Shown here one piece after another: positions 1 through 7,375 of a stretch of DNA of 64,000 nucleotides. Each line of letters begins with the position of its first letter. Positions within the stretch are counted from its first letter, which is position 1. The notes under the pieces are model-generated. The model searched no databases and had not been told where the DNA came from. It saw only the letters and a program-made list of their open reading frames with translations. The DNA is taken from NCBI RefSeq assembly GCF_002874535.1, contig NZ_CP025025.1:3309312-3373311 (forward strand). The letters run 5' to 3'. The position numbers and the translations under genes are program-made. This stretch comes from Mesobacillus jeotgali (GTDB lineage: Bacteria; Bacillota; Bacilli; Bacillales; Cytobacillaceae).

Positions 1-186
1 GTTTGCAAGGGCACCCATTTTCGGTCTTTCTTCAGCTGATAACTTGCCCATTCCTTTTAATACTTCTGTGATTGGACCTTTTTTCCCAAGATAGGAAACA
101 CGAACATCATTCAATTCTTTAAGGTCAGCTGCTGCGGCGACTTTTTCAAGAGCCTCAGCCTGCAGTTCTTTTAAACGATCCTGCAT
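1..186 (-). CDS. pheS: Phenylalanyl-tRNA synthetase alpha subunit, N-terminal part (runs off window)
   Basis: Only the first 62 codons are in the window; the gene continues past position 1. The N-terminal sequence ([16 protein letters not shown], then VSYLGKKG) is that of the coiled-coil tRNA-binding arm of bacterial PheS. PheS pairs with PheT in an alpha2beta2 enzyme that charges tRNA-Phe in the cytoplasm. The ATG lies at 184-186 behind an AAGGAGGAT ribosome site. It is expressed from a T-box leader directly upstream, so transcription should rise when uncharged tRNA-Phe accumulates. The identity is secure despite the truncation because the leader, the neighbouring ysgA and the N-terminus all agree. 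Confidence 0.95.
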   Translation of the reverse strand, partial: MQDRLKELQAEALEKVAAAADLKELNDVRVSYLGKKGPITEVLKGMGKLSAEERPKMGALAN

Positions 187-220
187 TGGTAAATCCTCCT
201 TCATATTCTTCTTTTTTGAA

Positions 221-500
221 CACAAAAAGACCTCATCCTTTATAAAGGGACGAGGTTCAAGGTTATCGCGGTACCACCCTTTTTAACAGGCAATACAATA
301 TGTATTACGTGTTCGCTTCATTGAGATAACGGCTTTGTGCCGATGCATCTTTACGCCTGTAAAAGCGGTCCCGATGCCAACTCTGGAGGTGAACTTCGCT
401 TGCATGCTCCATAAAAATGCTTCCAGTCTTCGGCATTTTCTCCCTTGATGGACAGCTTCAAGCTACTCTTCTCCGTCATCGTTTTTGAAATATTATTTTT
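221..500 (-). ncRNA. T-box leader of pheS (tRNA-Phe responsive)
   Basis: On the minus strand the conserved T-box sequence AGGGTGGTACCGCG lies at 267-280. It is followed by a terminator hairpin at 231-255 (CCTCGTCCC with GGGATGAGG-type arms) and a U-run. The candidate specifier codon is TTC at 391-393 inside the GAAGTTCACC loop, which matches phenylalanine. Known mechanism: uncharged tRNA pairs with the specifier and the T-box bulge and favours the antiterminator. Confidence 0.93.
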
Positions 501-507
501 GCTGTTT

Positions 508-536
508 ATTATATTATAATCTTGGCGCAGTATCAA
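508..536 (-). promoter_or_regulatory. SigA promoter of pheS operon
   Basis: The -35 is TTGATA (531-536), the -10 is TATAAT (508-513), and the spacer is 17 bp. It reads directly into the T-box leader. Confidence 0.8.
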
Positions 537-549
537 ATGGTTTTAGGGC

Positions 550-1305
550 CTATTTTGCTGTTTTTAAATAATATAGCAAAATACCTGCGGCGACAGCGAC
601 ATTCAGCGATTCACTTTTGCCGTAAATCGGGATATAAAGATTTTGTGTTGTTTTTGCCAGAAGCTCTTTATTTACACCGCTTCCTTCATTTCCTACGAGC
701 AGGGCGAAGGCTCCCCCTTTTTCAGCCTCTGTAAAAACGACTCCATTTTCAAGGGCGGTTCCATAGACCGGAATGTTTTCATCTTGAAGTTTGGTAACCC
801 ACTCGGAAAGGTCTCCACTTAAAACCGGCAAATGGAAGTGGCTTCCCTGCGCAGAGCGCAAGACCTTAGGATTATACATATCGACACTGCCCTTCCCGAC
901 AATGACAGCATCAATTCCGGCAGCATCAGCTGTCCGAATCATCGTGCCAAGGTTACCTGGGTCCTGGACAGAATCAATCAATAAAAAGGTTTTTCCATTT
1001 GCTTCTGTGTTCTTCGGCTGCCGGCATACAGCAAATATACCCTGAGTTGTCTCGGTATCAGCAAGCTGCTTGCTGATTTCATCCGTTACAACCGTAACAG
1101 GAATCTCACCGTAATCCAGGCCATGCGGCAATTCAGTTTTTTCGCTTAAAATGATTTCTTCTACATCTTCTTTTTTCGTCAGTGCTTCTTCAACTAAATG
1201 GAAGCCCTCAACAAGGAACATACCGGACTTATCGCGTTCCTTTCGCGTCAGTAATTTCTTCCACTGCTTCACTTGCAGATTTTTATCAGATTGAATGTAC
1301 TTCAA
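550..1305 (-). CDS. ysgA: TrmH/SpoU-family RNA 2'-O-methyltransferase YsgA
   Basis: This 251-aa SPOUT-class methyltransferase uses S-adenosylmethionine to methylate ribose 2'-OH on rRNA or tRNA; the exact target is not evident from sequence. An N-terminal RNA-binding substrate domain (residues 1-95) is followed by the knotted catalytic domain, with motif 1 NLGTMIRTADAAG near 118, motif 2 LLVGNEGSG near 200 and motif 3 SLNVAVAAGILLY near 230. The start is a TTG behind AAGGAGAGCC. It lies upstream of pheS and divergent from sspI, the same order as in B. subtilis. Confidence 0.92.
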   Translation of the reverse strand: MKYIQSDKNLQVKQWKKLLTRKERDKSGMFLVEGFHLVEEALTKKEDVEEIILSEKTELPHGLDYGEIPVTVVTDEISKQLADTETTQGIFAVCRQPKNTEANGKTFLLIDSVQDPGNLGTMIRTADAAGIDAVIVGKGSVDMYNPKVLRSAQGSHFHLPVLSGDLSEWVTKLQDENIPVYGTALENGVVFTEAEKGGAFALLVGNEGSGVNKELLAKTTQNLYIPIYGKSESLNVAVAAGILLYYLKTAK

Positions 1306-1361
1306 CTCTGGCTCTCCTTTGTTATGGCTTGTTCAATTTTACTATTATAGCTCAAAACAGA

Positions 1362-1391
1362 TACATAATAAAACCAAAATTGTTCATCCTA
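1362..1391 (+). promoter_or_regulatory. Possible SigG promoter of sspI
   Basis: TACATA (1362-1367) and CATCCTA (1385-1391) are separated by 17 bp. The -10 fits the SigG pattern CATNNTA; the -35 matches TGNATA only partly. It lies 39 bp upstream of a known forespore-type gene. Confidence 0.5.
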
Positions 1392-1429
1392 TAACCATCT
1401 TGGTAATTTGAAAGGAGTTTGAGCAAAGG

Positions 1430-1645
1430 ATGAACCTAAACCTTAGGAATGCAGTTATTACAAATGTAGCAGGAAATTCACAGGATGAGTTGAAGGATAC
1501 TATTGTAGATGCCATCCAAAATGGAGAAGAAAAAATGCTTCCAGGCCTTGGAGTCTTGTTTGAAGTGATCTGGCAGAACGCATCTGCTGAAGAACAGCAG
1601 GAAATGCTCAACGCATTGGAAGAAGGATTGAAAGGAAAGCAATAA
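1430..1645 (+). CDS. sspI: Small acid-soluble spore protein SspI
   Basis: The 71-aa product matches the minor SASP family SspI (starts [15 protein letters not shown], ends in an acidic and glutamine-rich tail), and its length equals the family norm. SspI is packaged in the spore core, made in the forespore under SigG in B. subtilis. The RBS is AAAGGAG, 14 bp before the ATG. It is monocistronic, closed by a strong terminator, and divergent from ysgA as in B. subtilis. Confidence 0.95.
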   Translation: MNLNLRNAVITNVAGNSQDELKDTIVDAIQNGEEKMLPGLGVLFEVIWQNASAEEQQEMLNALEEGLKGKQ

Positions 1646-1652
1646 ATTTGGA

Positions 1653-1685
1653 AGAACTCCTTCATTTGAAGGAGTTCTTTTCTTT
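1653..1685 (+). terminator. Terminator of sspI
   Basis: An 11-bp perfect stem (AGAACTCCTTC / GAAGGAGTTCT) is followed by a T-run. Confidence 0.9.
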
Positions 1686-1725
1686 TAGTGCTAAACGGGG
1701 TCCTTTTTCCATAAAAATGGATAAA

Positions 1726-1851
1726 GTAGTGATTACGCTCGATTTCGTAGTGATTAAAGTTAATTTCGTAGTGTTCAATGCAGTTATTGGAGTGATTCAT
1801 GTTGATTTTGTAGTGATTATGTTCAAAAGCGTAGTGATTATATAAAAAGCT
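1726..1851. repeat. 21-bp tandem repeat, six units (GTAGTGATTA type)
   Basis: GTAGTG or a close variant begins at 1726, 1747, 1768, 1789, 1810 and 1831, exactly 21 bp apart. Each unit has a conserved GTAGTGATTA head and an AT-rich tail. It sits between the convergent ends of sspI and ysdC. Short reading frames across it (VVI repeats) are a by-product of the 21-bp period; no RBS supports translation. Confidence 0.85.
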
Positions 1852-1873
1852 GTAGAAAAAACGTTTAATAAAG

Positions 1874-1919
1874 ACAAAAAAATTGTCCAGAAAACCAGTT
1901 TTCACTGATTTCTGGACAA
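1874..1919 (-). terminator. Terminator of ysdC
   Basis: On the minus strand TTGTCCAGAAA pairs with TTTCTGGACAA, followed by TTTTTTTG, 15 bp after the ysdC stop. Confidence 0.88.
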
Positions 1920-1933
1920 CCATATCCTAAATC

Positions 1934-3019
1934 TTATTCAAAAGTGATCTTCTCAACTGTTTCTTTATCAAGACGCTTGATAACTTCTACGATCAGCTTT
2001 ACAGCGTTTTCGTAGTCGTCACGGTGTAGCATTGCTGCATGTGAGTGGATGTAGCGTGTCGCGATTGTGATGGATAACGCTGGTACACCGCGGTGTGTCA
2101 GGTGGATAGCTCCAGAGTCTGTTCCTCCGCCCGCTACTGCATCGAACTGGTATGGAATGTCCAATTCATCAGCCAGGTCTGTCACAAAATCACGAAGGCC
2201 TTTGTGAGATACCATTGATGCATCATAAATGATGATCTGTGGGCCGTCACCCATTTTGCTTAGTGCTTCTTTTTCTGTAACGCCTGGAGTGTCTCCGGCG
2301 ATCCCTACATCAACGCCGAAAGCGATGTCAGGCTGAATCATTTGAGCGGAAGTTTTAGCGCCGCGAAGGCCTACTTCTTCCTGAACTGTTCCAACGCCAT
2401 ATACGACGTTCGGGTGCTCAGCATCTTTAAGACCCTTAAGGACATCGATTGCAATAGCACAGCCGATACGGTTATCCCATGCTTTAGCAAGAAGCATTTT
2501 CTCATTGTTCATAACAGTGAATTCGAAGTAAGGAACGACCATGTCTCCAGGAGTTACTCCCCATTCCTTCGCTTCGTCACGGCTTGAAGCACCGATATCA
2601 ATGAACATATCCTTGATATCAACTGGCTTTTTGCGCGCTTCCGCAGGAAGGATGTGAGGCGGTTTAGAACCGATTACCCCAGTGATTTCACCTTTGCGTG
2701 TTACGATTGTCACGCGTTGTGCAAGCATGACCTGGCTCCACCAGCCGCCAACTGTCTGGAAGCGGATGAATCCTTTGTCGTCGATGCTTGTTACCATGAA
2801 ACCAACCTCATCAAGATGGCCGGCAACCATGATTTTCGGTCCATTTTCATTGCCGACTTTCTTGGCAACCAGACTGCCAAGTCCGTCAGTCGATACTTCA
2901 TCAGCGAATGGAGTTATGTATTTCTTCATTACTTCTCTTGGCTCACGCTCATTGCCGGGAATGCCTTTGGCATCGGTTAAATCTTTTAGCATTGTTAATG
3001 TTTCATCTAATTTCGCCAT
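1934..3019 (-). CDS. ysdC: M42-family metallo-aminopeptidase YsdC
   Basis: This 361-aa protein has the M42 (TET/glutamyl aminopeptidase, FrvX-like) layout. The metal-binding segments visible are VAGHLDEVG near residue 66, AWDNRIG near 180, [10 protein letters not shown] near 213, a D in FGVDVG, and the final ligand in YIHSHA near 324. These enzymes are cytosolic dinuclear metal peptidases, often dodecameric; some are mislabelled endoglucanases. The ATG follows AAGGGAGTCG. It is probably monocistronic, between the dUTPase and its terminator. Confidence 0.9.
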   Translation of the reverse strand: MAKLDETLTMLKDLTDAKGIPGNEREPREVMKKYITPFADEVSTDGLGSLVAKKVGNENGPKIMVAGHLDEVGFMVTSIDDKGFIRFQTVGGWWSQVMLAQRVTIVTRKGEITGVIGSKPPHILPAEARKKPVDIKDMFIDIGASSRDEAKEWGVTPGDMVVPYFEFTVMNNEKMLLAKAWDNRIGCAIAIDVLKGLKDAEHPNVVYGVGTVQEEVGLRGAKTSAQMIQPDIAFGVDVGIAGDTPGVTEKEALSKMGDGPQIIIYDASMVSHKGLRDFVTDLADELDIPYQFDAVAGGGTDSGAIHLTHRGVPALSITIATRYIHSHAAMLHRDDYENAVKLIVEVIKRLDKETVEKITFE

Positions 3020-3094
3020 TATTTCGACTCCCTTAATATGTAGTTTCGAAACCTATTATACTAGACATGCGGGGTATTGTACAAAAAATTCTGC

Positions 3095-3586
3095 CTAATA
3101 ACCTTTTCGCTGCCTCTCATAATTTACTTCATTTTTCTTAATATATGCCTGTTCAATTTGATCCTCGTTCAAACCGAGCAACTGGGCAAGCTTCAGGTAG
3201 CCTTGGAATAATTGAACATAATCTTCTTTGCTGCGGCTGTTCCTGAATTTCTGTGCGTACTCGTAAATAGAAAGGAACTGCTTGGTAGCGTCTAGCTCAT
3301 CCAATTGGCTTTGCGTGATTGTCTCCAGGTCCTCAAAACCACACTCAATCCCCAAGGACAATATAAAATGAACACCATCCACAAATTCCTCAAGGATGGT
3401 CTCTGTTTCGGAGGCAGGCTTCACACTCCAAAACTTGAAACATCTAGTCTCGTTAGCAAGTTCGCCAATTTCAACAAGCAGCGCGAGGACCTTTCGATCA
3501 AATAAATCTTCATTTTCAAGACCATGTTGCGATTCAATATGACTATCGAGTGCTTTTTGCATTTTAAAAAGGGTTGTTGTGTTCAT
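3095..3586 (-). CDS. Dimeric (all-alpha) dUTP diphosphatase
   Basis: The 163-aa protein has the all-alpha NTP pyrophosphohydrolase fold of dimeric dUTPases. The metal-binding pair is visible as EIGELANE near residue 35 and EEFVDGVHF near 65. It hydrolyses dUTP to dUMP and pyrophosphate, keeping uracil out of DNA and feeding dTMP synthesis. The ATG follows GGAGCTGAAAA. The gene is not at this position in B. subtilis as far as I recall. A MazG-like house-cleaning role on another dNTP is possible. Confidence 0.8.
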   Translation of the reverse strand: MNTTTLFKMQKALDSHIESQHGLENEDLFDRKVLALLVEIGELANETRCFKFWSVKPASETETILEEFVDGVHFILSLGIECGFEDLETITQSQLDELDATKQFLSIYEYAQKFRNSRSKEDYVQLFQGYLKLAQLLGLNEDQIEQAYIKKNEVNYERQRKGY

Positions 3587-3632
3587 TTTTCAGCTCCATC
3601 TTATGATTTTGTTGACTAAATGATTAAGTTTC

Positions 3633-3944
3633 TGACTTCGGACAGCTTTCTCGCGCTTTCCTTCAATCCTGTCCAAACTTGACCTGACTTCGGACAGCTT
3701 TCTCGCCTTTTCCTCCAAACCTGTCCGAACTTGACCTGACTTCGGACAGCTTTCTCGCCTTTTCATCCAAACCTGTCCGAACTTGACCCGACTTCGGACA
3801 GCTTTCTCACCTTTTCATCCAAACCTGTCTGAACTTGACCTGACTTCGGACAGCTTTCTCGCCTTTTCCTCCAAACCTGTCCGAACTTGACCTGACTTCA
3901 GACATCAACTTTCTTCTGATTCACCCAAAATCTGTCCGAATCGC
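3633..3944. repeat. 52-bp palindromic tandem repeat array, six units
   Basis: Units begin at 3633, 3685, 3737, 3789, 3841 and 3893, exactly 52 bp apart; the last is degenerate. Each carries a hairpin with arms CGGACAG-TTT and AAA-CTGTCCG around a CT-rich loop, then a linker like AACTTGACCTGACTT. It occupies the divergent spacer between the dUTPase and ysdB and ends about 50 bp before the SigW promoter. 52 is not a multiple of 3, so it cannot be one coding repeat. It is related to the arrays near 33.8, 45.8 and 62.7 kb. Confidence 0.93.
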
Positions 3945-3994
3945 CAAATCTTATTCTTCATCCTAAAAAAAGTATAAAACAATTATAAAATTGT

Positions 3995-4020
3995 TGAAAC
4001 TATTTAGAATCTCATCCGTA
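3995..4020 (+). promoter_or_regulatory. SigW promoter of ysdB
   Basis: TGAAAC (3995-4000), a 16-bp spacer, then CGTA (4017-4020). This is an exact match to the extracytoplasmic-function SigW consensus and lies 31 bp before the ysdB start. Confidence 0.88.
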
Positions 4021-4051
4021 AATAAGGAAAGTTCGCATTGGAGGGGCAGTC

Positions 4052-4453
4052 ATGATCCTGCTTTTACGTCTAATTTTATTACTGTTATTCATTTTTTTAA
4101 TATACAGCGCGGTGAAGTATTTATTCCACCCGAAAAGGAAGCTGGAGCTTGCTCATGAACAGAAGCGCTTTTTCTTATTGGATGATCCAGACAATGTCCG
4201 CAAGAATTTCTTATTAACATATAAGGGTGTTTTATTTGAAGGCGAAAAGTATTTAGGCACAACTCCGTCTGCTTTTGAGGTTGTTTCCATTTTCATTTGG
4301 CCTAAAAAAACCTCGGCCTTGAAAGGGCTTGTCCTTGAGGATTTCCAATTCATTGAACGGAAAATCCGTGAGAGCTATCCGGTGGCCAAAATCGACTGGA
4401 AAAGCCCAATTAAGGAATTCATGGCAAATCATGAACATGATGATGAGATATAA
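4052..4453 (+). CDS. ysdB: Sigma-W regulated protein YsdB
   Basis: The 133-aa protein has one N-terminal membrane segment (residues 1-23, very Leu/Ile/Phe rich) followed by a cytoplasmic-looking domain starting with a basic stretch (HPKRKLELAHEQKR). It matches YsdB of B. subtilis in size, neighbourhood and type of promoter; the biochemical role is unknown. B. subtilis ysdB belongs to the cell-envelope stress regulon. RBS GGAGGGGC lies 8 bp before the ATG. Confidence 0.88.
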   Translation: MILLLRLILLLLFIFLIYSAVKYLFHPKRKLELAHEQKRFFLLDDPDNVRKNFLLTYKGVLFEGEKYLGTTPSAFEVVSIFIWPKKTSALKGLVLEDFQFIERKIRESYPVAKIDWKSPIKEFMANHEHDDEI

Positions 4454-4459
4454 AATGTA

Positions 4460-4490
4460 AAAGCGTCCGAAATATTCCGGACGCTTTTTT
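4460..4490. terminator. Bidirectional terminator between ysdB and the TVP38 gene
   Basis: AAGCGTCCG pairs with CGGACGCTT around AAATATTC; there is a T-run on the plus side and an A/T-rich flank on the other. It serves the convergent ends. Confidence 0.85.
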
Positions 4491-5062
4491 TATGTTATTC
4501 TATCAAAAAATTCACGCCATTTAATGAAGGTAATTTTCTCACGCAACAAATAGGCAAACAGCAAAAATACAATCATCAGAAAGAGCCCTGTAAATGAGTC
4601 AAATTCTCCGACATACTCCCCGAATATCGTATAAAATATGACGAATGGAATATTGGCGAGAAATGAAGCAAACATAAAGTCTTTAAAATTACTTTTCCGC
4701 TCGTAAAGGCAAAAGCTTAGCAGCTGGTAATGAATCACCGGCACAAGCCTCAATAGCGCCACCTGGGCAACGGTCAGATCCCTGAAGCGCCCTACCAGCC
4801 TTTTTTTCAGCCTGCTTAGCTTGTTCATCATCTCTGGAATCTGCCTCATCAAAACGTAGAATAATATACTTGCTCCCGACAAGCCGAGCAGCGAATATAC
4901 GATTCCCGGTACGATCCCAAATATTAACCCGCCAGCAATACAGACAACCGCAGGAGGTATGAATACAAATTGGCGGAAGACATGAAACAATATAAACAAT
5001 ACTGGTGCATACCAGCCTCCAGATTCCACAATGATTAGCAGCATTGACCACGCATCATCCAT
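4490..5062 (-). CDS. TVP38/TMEM64 (VTT-domain) membrane protein
   Basis: The 190-aa product is an integral membrane protein with five or six hydrophobic segments and the VTT/SNARE-associated signature (FILFHVFRQFVFIPP near 25, GIVYSLLGLSGASILF near 55, VALLRLVPVIHYQLLSF near 103). The family (YdjZ, YtxB, DedA-like) is linked to lipid scrambling or transport and membrane homeostasis; the substrate is unknown. I chose the ATG at 5062, which has AGGTGA 5 bp upstream; an upstream GTG at 5071 overlaps that ribosome site. Confidence 0.82.
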   Translation of the reverse strand: MDDAWSMLLIIVESGGWYAPVLFILFHVFRQFVFIPPAVVCIAGGLIFGIVPGIVYSLLGLSGASILFYVLMRQIPEMMNKLSRLKKRLVGRFRDLTVAQVALLRLVPVIHYQLLSFCLYERKSNFKDFMFASFLANIPFVIFYTIFGEYVGEFDSFTGLFLMIVFLLFAYLLREKITFIKWREFFDRIT

Positions 5063-5120
5063 TTTTGTCACCTGCCTGCTTAGTCTTTGTTGCTACTAGC
5101 TTATAGAATCATACAAGCTG

Positions 5121-5396
5121 TTATGACAAAAGCTTAAATAAATATGTAAATATACCAAGCTCAATAATAGCAAGGAGTGGCAACCCATATTTAAACTGGG
5201 CATGCTTCGTCTTATGCCTGAAATGCTTCATACCAGCTGTTGCCCCGATTGCCCCTCCCAAAAAAGCAACATTCCATAGTGTTTTTTCGCTTATTCGATA
5301 ATGATTGTTTCTTGCCCGCTTTTTATCCATTCCCATGATAAAAAAGCCCGCAAGGTTCATGACTGCAATCAAGCCGGCCAAACTCCATATCCCCAC
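5121..5396 (-). CDS. ysdA: DUF1294 membrane protein YsdA
   Basis: The 91-aa product has two or three membrane segments with the DUF1294 motif FFIMGMDKKRARNNHYRISE near residue 18 and FLGGAIGATAGMKHFRHKT near 45. Function is unknown; B. subtilis has ysdA immediately downstream of rplT, as here. The start is a GTG behind GAGGACGTGAA. It probably has its own transcript, since a terminator follows rplT. Confidence 0.85.
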   Translation of the reverse strand: MGIWSLAGLIAVMNLAGFFIMGMDKKRARNNHYRISEKTLWNVAFLGGAIGATAGMKHFRHKTKHAQFKYGLPLLAIIELGIFTYLFKLLS

Positions 5397-5450
5397 ATCT
5401 TCACGTCCTCTTTAAGTTCTTTGAAATCATTATATCTTATAAAAAGAAAA

Positions 5451-5480
5451 AACCACTCTCAATATGAGAATGGTTCATCT
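5451..5480 (-). terminator. Terminator of infC-rpmI-rplT operon
   Basis: AACCATTCTC and GAGAGTGGTT pair on the minus strand, followed by TTTTTTC, 12 bp after the rplT stop. Confidence 0.88.
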
Positions 5481-5491
5481 TATCGATTTAA

Positions 5492-5851
5492 TTACTTGTT
5501 GAACTGCTGCTTAGCTGTTTCAGCCAATTGAGCGAATGCTGCTGCATCGCTTACTGCAAGTTCAGCAAGCATCTTGCGGTTTACTTCGATACCTGCAAGC
5601 TTAAGGCCGTGCATCATACGGCTGTAAGAAAGGCCGTTCATGCGAGCTGCTGCGTTGATACGAGCAATCCAAAGTTTGCGGAAGTCGCGCTTCTTCTGGC
5701 GACGGTCGCGGAATGCATACATTAGAGATTTCATAACCTGCTGGTTAGCAACTTTGTATAATGTATGTTTAGAACCGAAATAACCTTTTGCTAATTTGAT
5801 GACTTTTTTACGACGCTTGCGCGTAACTGTACCGCCTTTTACACGTGGCAT
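5492..5851 (-). CDS. rplT: Large ribosomal subunit protein bL20
   Basis: At 119 aa it is the normal length. The basic N-terminal extension ([19 protein letters not shown]) threads into 23S rRNA, and the globular C-terminal half (from about residue 60) is the part that binds the mRNA leader in known autoregulation. It is the last gene of infC-rpmI-rplT. bL20 is an early assembly protein of the 50S subunit and represses its own operon through the infC leader. Confidence 0.98.
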   Translation of the reverse strand: MPRVKGGTVTRKRRKKVIKLAKGYFGSKHTLYKVANQQVMKSLMYAFRDRRQKKRDFRKLWIARINAAARMNGLSYSRMMHGLKLAGIEVNRKMLAELAVSDAAAFAQLAETAKQQFNK

Positions 5852-5888
5852 GTAATTTCCCTCCTATATAAATCGAGATCGCTCGAAT

Positions 5889-6089
5889 TTACTTAATGTT
5901 GTCAAGCATGTGACGAATACGTTTGAAATCGCCCTTAGAAACAATTGCAGATTTGCGAAGCTTACGCTTAGCTTTTGTAGACTTGTTAGCAAATAAGTGG
6001 CTAGTGTAAGCGTGTGAACGCTTAAGCTTGCCAGTTCCAGTTTTCTTGAAACGTTTGGCAGTGCCGCGGTGAGTTTTCATTTTTGGCAT
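5889..6089 (-). CDS. rpmI: Large ribosomal subunit protein bL35
   Basis: 66 aa with the typical start [20 protein letters not shown] and strongly basic composition. It lies between infC (16 bp upstream) and rplT (37 bp downstream). It is a structural component of the 50S subunit. Confidence 0.98.
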   Translation of the reverse strand: MPKMKTHRGTAKRFKKTGTGKLKRSHAYTSHLFANKSTKAKRKLRKSAIVSKGDFKRIRHMLDNIK

Positions 6090-6105
6090 AGGGACTTCCT
6101 CCTCG

Positions 6106-6627
6106 TTACTTTTCAGTTTTAGGTGCTAGAACTAGGAACATGCTTCGGCCATCCATTTTCGGATGTGATTCGATTGTCGCTACTTCTTTGCAAGCTTCAG
6201 AGAAGCGATCAAGAACACGTTGACCGATTTCCTTATGGGTTATAGCACGGCCCTTAAAACGGATAGATGCTTTAACCTTATCGCCTTTTTCCAGGAACTT
6301 GATAGCATTGCGCAACTTTGTGTTAAAGTCATGCTCATCAATTGACGGACTAAGACGGACTTCTTTAGTTGTGATGATTTTTTGGTTCTTACGTGCTTCT
6401 TTTTCTTTCTTTTGCTGTTCGAACTTGAATTTTCCGTAGTCCATGATTCGGCCTACAGGAGGCTTCGCGTTCGGAGCAACAAGGACAAGATCAAGATTTA
6501 CGCGTGCTGCGATCTCAAGAGCCTCAGCTTTGGATTTGATTCCTAATTGCTCGCCGTTTTGATCGATCAGACGAATTTCGCGAGCACGAATTCCCTCGTT
6601 TAGTAACATCGCATCTTTGCTAATAAT
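6106..6627 (-). CDS. infC: Translation initiation factor IF-3, probable ATT start
   Basis: IF-3 binds the 30S subunit and checks the start codon and initiator tRNA. The two-domain layout is clear: N domain from [17 protein letters not shown], linker [10 protein letters not shown] near 85, C domain [13 protein letters not shown] near 135. No ATG, GTG or TTG stands at the right place. A strong GGAGGTGG at 6631-6638 is followed 3 bp later by ATTATTAGC, giving (fM)[11 protein letters not shown]. The ATT at 6625-6627 is therefore the most likely start (173 aa), as known for infC in other bacteria, where IF-3 discriminates against its own non-canonical start. The ATG at 6678 would lie in the leader upstream of the ribosome site; an internal ATG seven codons in would lose conserved residues. 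Confidence 0.9.
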   Translation of the reverse strand: MISKDAMLLNEGIRAREIRLIDQNGEQLGIKSKAEALEIAARVNLDLVLVAPNAKPPVGRIMDYGKFKFEQQKKEKEARKNQKIITTKEVRLSPSIDEHDFNTKLRNAIKFLEKGDKVKASIRFKGRAITHKEIGQRVLDRFSEACKEVATIESHPKMDGRSMFLVLAPKTEK

Positions 6628-6689
6628 TAGCCACCTCCAGGGTTTTATCGAATACATTGTCAAGGAGAAGAAGTACATTGCTCGGCCGA

Positions 6690-6885
6690 AGCCTCATCTT
6701 GCTCACACAATGACATACGATATAGTCCGTTTTTATTTTGCAATAAAAAAAGTGCAGGCGACGACACCCACACTTACGGAAACAAAATAATTAGACGTTT
6801 ACGTATTACCTGCCAACAGCTGAAATGCGTCAGCCAGGTGAGAAGCGGGTGCTTCTTCTTTCCTAAAACTTGTATTCAGTTCACT
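6690..6885 (-). ncRNA. L20-type autoregulatory leader of infC operon
   Basis: The transcript from the promoter at 6892-6920 has a leader of about 250 nt before infC. It contains a terminator-like stem at about 6749-6776 (AGTGTGGG with CCTGCACT, then a run of seven T on the minus strand). This fits the known B. subtilis arrangement in which L20 binding promotes premature termination. I did not fold the whole leader. Confidence 0.7.
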
Positions 6886-6891
6886 CTTGCT

Positions 6892-6920
6892 AATATAGCA
6901 TATAGAAATCGATGTGTCAA
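6892..6920 (-). promoter_or_regulatory. SigA promoter P1 of infC operon
   Basis: TTGACA (6915-6920), 17-bp spacer, TATATT (6892-6897). It is near-consensus, as expected for ribosomal protein genes. Confidence 0.88.
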
Positions 6921-6952
6921 ACGAATCACTTTCGTTAACTGCAACAAAAAGT

Positions 6953-6981
6953 ATTGTATCAGATAGAAATACATGCTGCAA
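6953..6981 (-). promoter_or_regulatory. SigA promoter P2 of infC operon
   Basis: TTGCAG (6976-6981), 17-bp spacer, TACAAT (6953-6958), 61 bp upstream of P1. Together they make a tandem promoter pair. Confidence 0.7.
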
Positions 6982-7130
6982 TACTTTTTTTCAGGCATTG
7001 TAAGATTCTCCTTCTAAAATATTCTGCCAAATAAACGAATAATCCTTAGTATAGGTTGATTTTTCACAACTTAAATCCGGATTTCTTGCTATAATTATTG
7101 GTAGAAATAGACAAGAAAGCTGGTGTACAT

Positions 7131-7334
7131 ATGTTGATCGCAATCATCATTACTGGTGTGATCACTGGATTACTCGCTGGCACTGCATTGAAATTTTTCA
7201 GGACTGGCTATGGTTTCTCCAATGATATTGATAATCGGCCCATCCACATCAAATCGTGCCGATTCTGTGGCGAAAGGGTACAGCGCAGCTATTCGAAAAA
7301 CCTTTGTCCATCATGTTCTAAACCTTTAGAATAA
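7131..7334 (+). CDS. Small membrane protein with C-terminal zinc ribbon
   Basis: The 67-aa product has one N-terminal membrane segment (MLIAIIITGVITGLLAGTAL) and a C-terminal treble-clef or zinc-ribbon pattern CRFCGERV...CPSCSKPL. The ATG at 7131 is preferred over a TTG at 7098, because an extended -10 (TGCTATAAT, 7087-7095) lies immediately upstream of the TTG and the transcript would begin after it. A bidirectional terminator shared with thrS follows. I do not recognise a named family; a membrane-anchored zinc-ribbon adaptor is as far as the sequence goes. Confidence 0.7.
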   Translation: MLIAIIITGVITGLLAGTALKFFRTGYGFSNDIDNRPIHIKSCRFCGERVQRSYSKNLCPSCSKPLE

Positions 7335-7344
7335 AAACACAAAA

Positions 7345-7374
7345 AATAATAGGAGCCAGTCGGCTCCTATTATT
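7345..7374. terminator. Bidirectional terminator between zinc-ribbon gene and thrS
   Basis: AATAATAGGAGCC pairs with GGCTCCTATTATT around AGTC; T-rich on both outer flanks. Confidence 0.88.
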
Positions 7375-7375
7375 T

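Noticed and set aside
1648-1845. Plus-strand reading frame with VVI repeats after sspI, and the minus-strand frame 1384-1923
   Set aside because: They are created by the sspI terminator, the 21-bp repeat and the ysdC terminator; no independent ribosome site or coding character.
3633-3944. CRISPR array
   Set aside because: Units are contiguous and similar along their whole 52 bp; there are no unique spacers and no cas genes. The same holds for the other arrays.
7098-7130. Longer TTG start for the small zinc-ribbon gene
   Set aside because: An extended -10 promoter element lies directly upstream, so the TTG would precede the transcription start.
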